A stretch of 11,269 bases of DNA from Candidatus Altarchaeota archaeon. Its GTDB lineage: Archaea; Altiarchaeota; Altiarchaeia; IMC4; SCGC-AAA252-I15. Position 1 is the first letter of the stretch, and the number at the start of each line of letters is the position of its first letter. Below the pieces are notes generated by a model that saw only the letters and a program-made list of their open reading frames with translations, searched no databases and was not told the origin of the DNA. A program made the position numbers and the translations under genes. Below, piece after piece: positions 6,596-11,269 of this stretch. Location of the stretch: the NCBI GenBank assembly GCA_018815265.1, contig JAHIYG010000156.1:1-11269 (forward strand), given 5' to 3'.

Positions 6596-7303
6596 ATGGA
6601 AAAAATAAAAACCGGCGTTGAAGGGTTGGATGACATGCTTTTGGGAGGATTGATACCTGCGAGGTCTTACCTTGTCGTCGGTGGACCAGGTGCTGGGAAG
6701 ACCATTTTTTGCATACAGTTTCTCATGCAGGGCATTAAGGAGAACAAACGCTGTCTCTACGTCGCATTGGAGGAGCAGGCTGACTCGCTCAAGGTAGACA
6801 TGGCAGAATTAGGATGGGACATATCCAGGATAAAAATACTAGACACCATGCAGGACATATCACAGGGACTGTGGACCCTCAAAACCCCGGGTTCCATACA
6901 AAAACCCCCGTTCTCTCTGAAATCGCTTGTCGAGTCCCTGAAGGTTATTGTCACACAATACAAGCCTGAACGCATGGTCATCGACTCATTAACCAGTGTT
7001 AAAATGCTATATGACAGCCAGCAGGAGTCGAGGCGTGAGCTTTTAGGTTTCATAAACTTCCTGGAAAAGACTGGTGCAACCACACTTCTAACGTCAGAGT
7101 TCACAAGCGGGTCTGAGACTGTGATGGAGGAGTTCCTCTCCAGCGGAGTCATAAAACTGCATCTTCTGGACAAAGACGGAGAACGAATCAATGCAATAAG
7201 CATTGGGAAAATAAGGGGTTCAACCTTTGATAAGCATATGCGCCCACTGAAGATATCTGAAAATGGAATTGTTGTGTTTCCAAATGAGTCAGTCTTTGGA
7301 TGA
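6596..7303 (+). CDS. KaiC-like RecA-fold ATPase, single domain (paralogue A)
   Basis: A 235-residue single KaiC domain; circadian KaiC has two. Residues TGVEGLDDMLLGGL near the N-terminus are the standard family opening. Walker A is GGPGAGKT at 29-36 (Lys35, Thr36), the catalytic glutamate pair is Glu59-Glu60 in YVALEEQ, and Walker B ends at Asp130 in MVIDSLT. The conserved tail motif KIRGSTFDKHMRPLKI is present. Such archaeal proteins act as ATP-dependent regulators or scaffolds (ArlH of the archaellum is a relative), but no archaellum gene is nearby, so the function is unknown. Its 3' end overlaps that of a second KaiC-like gene by 15 bases, tail to tail. It starts just after thpR with its own promoter. 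Confidence 0.93.
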   Translation: MEKIKTGVEGLDDMLLGGLIPARSYLVVGGPGAGKTIFCIQFLMQGIKENKRCLYVALEEQADSLKVDMAELGWDISRIKILDTMQDISQGLWTLKTPGSIQKPPFSLKSLVESLKVIVTQYKPERMVIDSLTSVKMLYDSQQESRRELLGFINFLEKTGATTLLTSEFTSGSETVMEEFLSSGVIKLHLLDKDGERINAISIGKIRGSTFDKHMRPLKISENGIVVFPNESVFG

Positions 7304-8065
7304 GCCTCTCTTGAAAATAAGCTCGTCAGGATAAACGACTATCCCCTCAGGAGTCCGTATTTTAATCGGTCGCATACCTGTGTCATGTGATGTCCCCCTC
7401 ATTTTCTCAATGACCAAACCCCGCTCAAAAATGCCTTCCCTCTCCTTCAGCATCATATAAATCATTCCATCGCAGAGGAAGGGTATGTCCTTCCAGCAGC
7501 TTATTCCCTCCTCAAGCGTCACCACTGTTGTAACATCAAGTTTCCTGAGCTTCTCAATAAGCCACATCACCTGGAGTCTTCCACTTACTTGGTTATCAGT
7601 CAACAAGGTAATCATTGTCATAGAATCTATGACTACTCTTTTTGCATCCAATTCTTCAACGGCCTCCTTAATCTGTTTATAAAGTGTATCTACTGTAAGA
7701 AACTCCCTGAGTCGTTCAACCCTGGATGGATCCGCACTCATCAGTTCAGTCTCAAAAGAAGCTTCAACATCACCCATAAGACAGCGTATATACGGCAATA
7801 TCGTAATCTTCTTCTCTTTTTCCAGGCCTTCCAAGTCCCACCCGAAATCTTTCATATTGGACAGCAGCCTTTCCTTGTCTTCTTCAACTAAAATGTATAT
7901 CCCCGGTTCGTCATATTTTACTGCGCCATTGTAGATGAACGCAAGAGAAAGTATTGTTTTTCCGCTTCCAGCATAACCTAATATAGAATATGTGCCTCCC
8001 CTGGGCAGTCCACCGTTTAAGAGCTCATCTAAACCCGGGACTCCTGTTTTTGATCTCTCATCCAT
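7289..8065 (-). CDS. KaiC-like RecA-fold ATPase, single domain (paralogue B), downstream of sepF
   Basis: A 258-residue single KaiC-domain ATPase. The family opening TGVPGLDELLNGGLPRGG is followed by Walker A GYAGSGKT at 30-37 (Lys36, Thr37), a glutamate pair Glu61-Glu62 in YILVEED, Walker B at Asp147 in VVIDSMT, and the tail motif KMRGTSHDTGMRPIKI. It differs from paralogue A by a longer acidic segment at about 93-125 before the Walker B helix, a possible partner-binding element. It starts 7 bases after the sepF stop with no promoter or clear Shine-Dalgarno sequence in the gap, so the pair is almost certainly cotranscribed and perhaps translationally coupled. This links the ATPase to SepF-based division by context only; regulation of SepF or FtsZ assembly is an inference. 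Confidence 0.93.
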   Translation of the reverse strand: MDERSKTGVPGLDELLNGGLPRGGTYSILGYAGSGKTILSLAFIYNGAVKYDEPGIYILVEEDKERLLSNMKDFGWDLEGLEKEKKITILPYIRCLMGDVEASFETELMSADPSRVERLREFLTVDTLYKQIKEAVEELDAKRVVIDSMTMITLLTDNQVSGRLQVMWLIEKLRKLDVTTVVTLEEGISCWKDIPFLCDGMIYMMLKEREGIFERGLVIEKMRGTSHDTGMRPIKIRTPEGIVVYPDELIFKRGSSKD

Positions 8066-8072
8066 TGGGGCG

Positions 8073-8447
8073 TTAGTTTATCTTAGAGACTATCCTCATT
8101 CCCTGGGGCACAATCAGTATCTTTTCCTCGCTTATTCTGCCGATGTCACCATCCATTTCCATGCAAGCCTCGCGCAAATCCTTCACAACTGACTTCAACA
8201 GAACCTTGTTTGAAGAGAGTGACTTCACATTCAAGACCACAACATTTCTCTTTTCTAGCTCTGCCAAAACATTACCTATGCCCTTCCCTGTGCTGTCTAA
8301 ATCGAGGGGCTTAACGTATGTTATGTCATCACTTTCTATTATTTTGCCGTCTCTGACGCTTAAATCGTTCAAATAGTCCTCTATGTCTACTTCATCAACT
8401 GTACCCTGACCTGATTTGCCGCCTCCTAGAAGCTTTCTGAAAACCAT
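8073..8447 (-). CDS. sepF: Archaeal SepF, membrane anchor of FtsZ
   Basis: SepF tethers FtsZ filaments to the membrane at the division site and is the anchor in archaea that lack FtsA. The 124-residue protein has the three expected parts: a short N-terminal membrane-targeting segment (MVFRKLLGGG), an acidic linker (about 12-40), and the globular SepF/DUF552 domain, with VVVLNVKSLSSN, a helix, and the closing GDIGRISEEKILIVPQGMRI. I chose ATG 8447 over the in-frame GTG at 8459 because the GTG lies inside a strong GGTGAGG ribosome-binding sequence 6 bases before the ATG, and because an MVFRKLL start suits the membrane helix. The kaiC-like gene follows after 7 bases. cdc6 diverges from it across a 129-base spacer. 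Confidence 0.92.
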   Translation of the reverse strand: MVFRKLLGGGKSGQGTVDEVDIEDYLNDLSVRDGKIIESDDITYVKPLDLDSTGKGIGNVLAELEKRNVVVLNVKSLSSNKVLLKSVVKDLREACMEMDGDIGRISEEKILIVPQGMRIVSKIN

Positions 8448-8453
8448 GTTACA

Positions 8454-8460
8454 CCTCACC
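8454..8460 (-). promoter_or_regulatory. Shine-Dalgarno sequence of sepF
   Basis: On the minus strand this reads GGTGAGG, 6 bases before the ATG at 8447. It contains the upstream GTG that a longest-frame reading would choose, which argues against that GTG as the start. Confidence 0.75.
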
Positions 8461-8509
8461 TAATTAAATGGTCGAATATCACCTTCTGAAACTATTATTG
8501 TTTTTAATC

Positions 8510-8520
8510 ATTTAAAAGCC
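8510..8520 (-). promoter_or_regulatory. Possible TATA-like box for sepF-kaiC transcript
   Basis: On the minus strand this reads GGCTTTTAAAT, about 63-73 bases before the sepF ATG. It would give a leader of about 40 bases carrying the ribosome-binding sequence. Other AT-rich stretches nearby (8461-8470) are alternatives. Confidence 0.35.
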
Positions 8521-8546
8521 CATCTCATCCATCTGTTACATAAGGA

Positions 8547-8555
8547 TTTTATAAG
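8547..8555 (+). promoter_or_regulatory. TATA-like box for cdc6
   Basis: TTTTATAAG lies 22-30 bases before the ATG at 8577, with no Shine-Dalgarno sequence, as for the other leaderless genes here. Confidence 0.6.
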
Positions 8556-8576
8556 GGATTTCCTATATACTCGCCT

Positions 8577-9890
8577 ATGTCTTCTAGAATTTTTGAGGAT
8601 GAGCTTACAGCATCGACCGTATTCAAGGACATGAATGTCTTAAGCCCTCATTACGTCCCAAAGGAGTTGCCTTACAGGAAAAACGAGATAAAACAGGTCA
8701 CTAAGGTCATGTCATCTGTTCTTTTGGACGTTAAACCCTTAAATATCTTCCTCTACGGCAAGACCGGCACAGGAAAGACCTCCGTTGTCAAGACGGTTTT
8801 GAGGGAGCTGGAACTTGTTGTGTCAGACCCGCTACGAAACAAAAGCGGGATGCTATCCTACGGAGTCTACATGAACTGCAGGCTTGGATACAATAGCAAA
8901 TACCAGATACTGCTGAAGATTTTGGAAGACCACCAGTTAAACACTGACAAAATATCTGAAAAGCCCCTTAAGGGAGTAAGAAACAACACATTAGGGGGGC
9001 GCTCTCCAACCGAGCTTTATGCAAAGCTTCAGAAGGTCGTCCAAGCCAATGCGTTGCATCTGATTATTGTATTGGATGAAATTGACATGGTCCGCGACCT
9101 AAATGACCTGCTATACACCCTCACCCGCGTCAACGACCAGATTGAGCCTGTTAAAATCGGAGAAAGAAACAGGAGGGGTTCAGTGTCAATAATTGGGATT
9201 TCAAACAAGCATTCATTCAAAAACGCGCTTGACCCGCGCACAAAAAGCACGTTATTGGGTGAGGAAATAGTATTCAAACCCTATAATGCAAACCAGCTAA
9301 AGACAATCTTAGCCAACAGGGTTAGGGAGGGATTCAAAAAAGGCTCTATATCCGCGTCAAACATAGGGTTAATCGCAGCATTTGCTGCGCAGACCAACGG
9401 GGACGCCAGATATGCATTACGTCTCCTGCAAAAAGCAGGGGAAATAGCACAATCCAACAAGAGAAAGAGAGTCAAAAAAGAGGATGTGCAAACTGCCAAG
9501 TCAAAGATTGAAGAAGACATAATACATGAACTCATAACCACACTGCCTGAACACCAGCAGATTGTATTGTATGCAATATCTGATTTGGTCTTGAGGGGGG
9601 GACAGTATAGGCGGCTGTCTGACCTGCCAGGAGATATCCTTTTTTCCGGGGAAGTTTATGAGGGATATGAAAAGGTGTGCAAAAGCCTAAGCCGCAACCC
9701 CAGGACCATGCGGTGGTTTGGTGAATACCTAAAAGAGCTTGAGATGCTGGGGCTTGTGACACTATCCCTTTCTGGCTCTGGCGTGAGGGGCACTACGACT
9801 CTGATTAGATTAGGTGCCAGCGCTGAAGAAATAAAAAAGATGGTCAGCATCAGTTTAGGACTGCTTTTCTCTGAAAAAAGCATCAAATAA
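8577..9890 (+). CDS. cdc6: Orc1/Cdc6 replication initiator ATPase
   Basis: A 437-residue archaeal origin-binding protein and MCM loader of the AAA+ class. After an N-terminal segment (VLSPHYVPKELPYRKNEI) the AAA+ core shows Walker A YGKTGTGKTS (Lys67, Thr68), Walker B IIVLDEID (Asp167-Asp170), sensor 1 IIGISNK (Asn210), the arginine-containing stretch ALDPRTKS (Arg221), and sensor 2 GDARYALRLL (Arg278). Residues from about 315 form the C-terminal winged-helix DNA-binding domain, including the turn LSLSGSGVRGTTTLIRL. Length and motif order are normal and nothing is truncated. It diverges from sepF, placing replication initiation beside division control. A copy next to an origin is common in archaea, but no convincing origin boxes were seen on either side. 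Confidence 0.96.
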   Translation: MSSRIFEDELTASTVFKDMNVLSPHYVPKELPYRKNEIKQVTKVMSSVLLDVKPLNIFLYGKTGTGKTSVVKTVLRELELVVSDPLRNKSGMLSYGVYMNCRLGYNSKYQILLKILEDHQLNTDKISEKPLKGVRNNTLGGRSPTELYAKLQKVVQANALHLIIVLDEIDMVRDLNDLLYTLTRVNDQIEPVKIGERNRRGSVSIIGISNKHSFKNALDPRTKSTLLGEEIVFKPYNANQLKTILANRVREGFKKGSISASNIGLIAAFAAQTNGDARYALRLLQKAGEIAQSNKRKRVKKEDVQTAKSKIEEDIIHELITTLPEHQQIVLYAISDLVLRGGQYRRLSDLPGDILFSGEVYEGYEKVCKSLSRNPRTMRWFGEYLKELEMLGLVTLSLSGSGVRGTTTLIRLGASAEEIKKMVSISLGLLFSEKSIK

Positions 9891-9913
9891 CTTTCTATCC
9901 TGTAACCACCCCC

Positions 9914-9923
9914 CTTTTAATTA
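9914..9923 (+). promoter_or_regulatory. TATA-like box for receiver-like gene
   Basis: CTTTTAATTA lies 21-30 bases before the ATG at 9944; a second T-rich stretch (9925-9932) follows. The preceding C-run and these T-tracts may also serve as the cdc6 transcription stop. Confidence 0.5.
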
Positions 9924-9943
9924 GGTTTTTTAATAGGTAATTA

Positions 9944-10285
9944 ATGCCTCCAACTAATCCGCTCTCTGACGCAAGAATACTTATTTTTGACAGTGACAAA
10001 AAAAGGGGAGCAGCTATCAGAGATGCGTTATTTGAGTTGGGCTATAACTGCCAATGTGCAAGCAATAAAGACGAATGCATTGAAGAACTGTCATCTGAAA
10101 GCTATAAATTCCTCTTCTTAGGCGACGCCGGAGACAACCTCGGATTGTTTCCAATCCTTGACACAGCCAAAAAAAAGAATGTAATAGTGAATAATTTTGC
10201 CTACGGCGATGGTGAGTGGAGCATAAAAAAGGCAGTGTCTGAAATAGAACAAACTCTGTTTGATTTAAAATATGGCAGGAACTAA
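9944..10285 (+). CDS. Stand-alone receiver-like (pseudo-receiver) domain protein
   Basis: A 113-residue protein that follows the alternating strand/helix pattern of a CheY-like receiver: strand 1 is ARILIFDSD (10-18), helix 1 KRGAAIRDALFELGY, strand 3 YKFLFLGDAGD (54-64), strand 4 NVIVNNF. Key positions are altered. Only one residue of the usual adjacent acidic pair is acidic (Asp16, then Ser17), the phospho-acceptor position after strand 3 aligns with Gly60 (Asp61 is one place off), the strand-4 Thr/Ser is Asn83 or Asn84, and no K-P motif is present. It probably does not phosphorylate in the ordinary way and may act as a binding module. Three cysteines (36, 38, 45) are unusual. It lies 53 bases after cdc6 with its own promoter; its 3' end is 8 bases from that of the PRC-barrel gene. 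The fold call is moderate. Confidence 0.75.
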   Translation: MPPTNPLSDARILIFDSDKKRGAAIRDALFELGYNCQCASNKDECIEELSSESYKFLFLGDAGDNLGLFPILDTAKKKNVIVNNFAYGDGEWSIKKAVSEIEQTLFDLKYGRN

Positions 10286-10293
10286 GCCCTAAT

Positions 10294-10539
10294 TCACTCT
10301 TTAACAACCACTACCTTGCTGACGGCATTCACTGCATCGTAGGGTATTACGTAGTTTCCGTCTTTGTCTTTAGGATATGCGACTCTCGGAGGCGCCTCTG
10401 CGACGGGTTCGACAACTATTGACACAAAGTCTCCAGTCGACTCGTCTATTACGACATCGTCTAGTCTGCCAAGTTCCTCTCCCCCGACCGTAATCACAGG
10501 TTTACCACCCAACTGCCTTGCGATAATGTAGGTTACCAT
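10294..10539 (-). CDS. Small PRC-barrel domain protein, possibly CdpB-like
   Basis: An 81-residue protein that is a single PRC-barrel: MVTYIIARQLGGKPVI, then the signature GEELGRLDDVVIDESTGDF, a beta-rich VSIVVEPV segment, and the typical archaeal ending DGNYVIPYDAVNAVSKVVVV. No membrane segment is present. Archaeal PRC-barrel proteins were long annotated as RNA-processing or photosynthesis-like, but in Haloferax small ones (CdpB1/CdpB2) and a membrane one (CdpA) take part in FtsZ/SepF division; sepF is about 1.9 kb away, so this role is plausible but unproven. I chose ATG 10539 because an upstream in-frame TTG (10566) lies within the TATA-like sequence, while GGTGG sits 6 bases before this ATG. 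Confidence 0.88.
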   Translation of the reverse strand: MVTYIIARQLGGKPVITVGGEELGRLDDVVIDESTGDFVSIVVEPVAEAPPRVAYPKDKDGNYVIPYDAVNAVSKVVVVKE

Positions 10540-10554
10540 CTGATTCCACCAGAT

Positions 10555-10563
10555 TATTTTATA
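10555..10563 (-). promoter_or_regulatory. TATA-like box for PRC-barrel gene
   Basis: On the minus strand this reads TATAAAATA, 16-24 bases before the ATG at 10539, slightly closer than in neighbours; an adjoining ATTGTATA may extend the box upstream. It borders the taw1 box at 10567-10574. Confidence 0.5.
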
Positions 10564-10566
10564 CAA

Positions 10567-10574
10567 TTTATTAA
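10567..10574 (+). promoter_or_regulatory. TATA-like box for taw1
   Basis: TTTATTAA lies 26-33 bases before the ATG at 10600. A second AT stretch (GTTTAAAA, 10583-10590) is too close to the ATG for a leaderless start but could matter if the start is later. Confidence 0.45.
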
Positions 10575-10599
10575 GTATCCAAGTTTAAAAACAGATACA

Positions 10600-11269
10600 A
10601 TGATTCATGATGACGTCAAAAATATTCTCAGACACCAGCACTATCACCTAGTTGGCAGGCATAGCGCAGTCAAACCTTGTCTTTGGCTTAAAAAGGCGCT
10701 GCGGGGTGAGGGCTTCTGTTACAAGCAAAAATTCTACGGTATAGAAAGTCACAGGTGTATGCAGATGACGCCTGCTGTATCTTGGTGCACTCATGCGTGC
10801 ATCTTCTGCTGGAGAAACACCGAACATACGCTCGGCCAGGAGCTTGAAGAATTTGACGATCCAGAATTTATTGTAGACGAATCATTGAAGGCTCACAAGC
10901 AGGCGATATCTGGATTCGGGGGGACGGGAGACGTAGACAAGAAACTTTTAGATGAGGCCAAAAAACCCAATCAGGTCGCAATCAGCTTGTCAGGTGAGCC
11001 GTTAACTTATCCTGAGATGGGGTCTTTGATATCTGAGTTCAAAAAGAAAAATATGACTGTCTATTTGGTGACTAACGGCACAATGCCTGAGCGGCTTGCC
11101 GCCCTCACCGAGCTTCCCACAAACCTGTATCTTTCGGTTGTTGCACCCGACAAGGTGACGCATTCACGGGTCTGTGCTCCTCTGATTTCTAATGCATGGG
11201 AAAATATAATAAAATCCATAGAACTCATGCCGTCATTTGGCACACGCACGGTTGTGAGGGTCACAGCAG
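10600..11269 (+). CDS. taw1: tRNA 4-demethylwyosine synthase (Taw1), 3' end beyond window
   Basis: Radical SAM enzyme that condenses N1-methylguanosine-37 of tRNA-Phe with pyruvate to give the tricyclic 4-demethylwyosine. The frame is open from the ATG to the window end (223 codons); homologues are about 310-340 residues, so roughly the last third is missing. Two cysteine sets are complete: Cys27, Cys40 and Cys53 for the auxiliary 4Fe-4S cluster, and Cys63, Cys67 and Cys70 in WCTHACIFCWR for the SAM cluster. These lie one residue later than in the Methanocaldococcus protein as I remember it. Lys42 next to Cys40 is the position proposed to bind pyruvate. AISLSGEP further along is the conserved SAM-binding strand. 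The gene diverges from the PRC-barrel gene and has no Shine-Dalgarno sequence. Confidence 0.96.
   Translation, partial: MIHDDVKNILRHQHYHLVGRHSAVKPCLWLKKALRGEGFCYKQKFYGIESHRCMQMTPAVSWCTHACIFCWRNTEHTLGQELEEFDDPEFIVDESLKAHKQAISGFGGTGDVDKKLLDEAKKPNQVAISLSGEPLTYPEMGSLISEFKKKNMTVYLVTNGTMPERLAALTELPTNLYLSVVAPDKVTHSRVCAPLISNAWENIIKSIELMPSFGTRTVVRVTA

Larger units (their letters stand above)
8448..8576. promoter_or_regulatory. Divergent sepF / cdc6 intergenic region
   Basis: This 129-base AT-rich spacer is the longest non-coding stretch in the window. It holds the cdc6 box, the sepF ribosome-binding sequence and a probable sepF promoter. Because archaeal origins often lie beside cdc6, I looked for origin-recognition-box dyads with G-runs; only a poor fragment (TTCTGAAAC at about 8484-8492) is present, so I do not call an origin here. 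Confidence 0.5.

Noticed and set aside
8448..8459. GTG start of sepF four codons upstream
   Set aside because: The GTG is part of the GGTGAGG ribosome-binding sequence for the ATG at 8447, and the ATG-started protein has the expected N-terminal membrane-targeting segment.
8448..9943. Replication origin flanking cdc6
   Set aside because: Origins are often next to cdc6, but only a poor dyad fragment (about 8484-8492) and an isolated C-run (about 9908-9914, G-run on the other strand) were seen, without repeated origin-recognition boxes.
10540..10566. Upstream TTG start for the PRC-barrel gene
   Set aside because: The added residues (YKIIWWNQ) are not part of a PRC-barrel and the TTG lies in the TATA-like sequence.
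10605..10670. Box C-like ATGATGA at the start of taw1 (possible C/D guide RNA)
   Set aside because: No CTGA box D at a suitable distance, and the bases are part of the taw1 coding start.
1..11269. tRNA genes, CRISPR repeats, insertion sequences or long direct repeats
   Set aside because: None seen on reading both strands; spacers are too short and no regularly spaced repeat or transposase-like frame is present.

Overview
The window is archaeal chromosome, most likely from a euryarchaeal or related FtsZ/SepF-dividing lineage; I cannot place it more precisely. The evidence is the gene set (alpha-type NAC, ThpR-type 2H phosphoesterase, Taw1 wyosine enzyme, Orc1/Cdc6, archaeal SepF, single-domain KaiC-like ATPases, a small PRC-barrel protein) and the promoter style. 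Most genes that begin a transcript carry an AT-rich TATA-like box about 22-32 bases before the ATG and no Shine-Dalgarno sequence, which is the pattern of leaderless mRNAs. Two genes (sepF and a 93-residue hypothetical) instead have the same GGTGAGG ribosome-binding sequence. Genes are tightly packed and on both strands, no gene-free stretch exceeds about 130 bases, and I saw no tRNA, rRNA, CRISPR array or insertion sequence.

Left part (1-5302): the 5' nine-tenths of glmS (amino-sugar synthesis) on the minus strand, then four plus-strand genes: a class I SAM methyltransferase, a DapA-type aldolase with an extra segment, a MiaB/e-MtaB-like radical SAM enzyme that lacks the usual C-terminal TRAM domain, and a short creatininase/ArfB-family amidohydrolase.

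Middle (5299-6563): a minus-strand pair, NAC followed by a small charged hypothetical protein, and thpR diverging from NAC over only 35 bases, in which the two promoters interlock.

Right part (6596-11269): a KaiC-like ATPase runs tail-to-tail into a second KaiC-like ATPase, which is the downstream gene of a sepF-kaiC pair. Diverging from sepF is orc1/cdc6, followed by a degenerate receiver-domain protein and, on the opposite strand, a single-domain PRC-barrel protein of the general type now linked to archaeal division (CdpB). The window ends inside taw1.

The most interesting signal is this last block: the FtsZ anchor SepF, a KaiC-family ATPase, the replication initiator, a receiver-like protein without a normal phospho-acceptor, and a CdpB-like PRC-barrel protein all lie within about 3.3 kb. 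It is a candidate locus linking division, replication and an ATPase switch. That link is an inference from gene order and family knowledge, not shown by the sequence alone.
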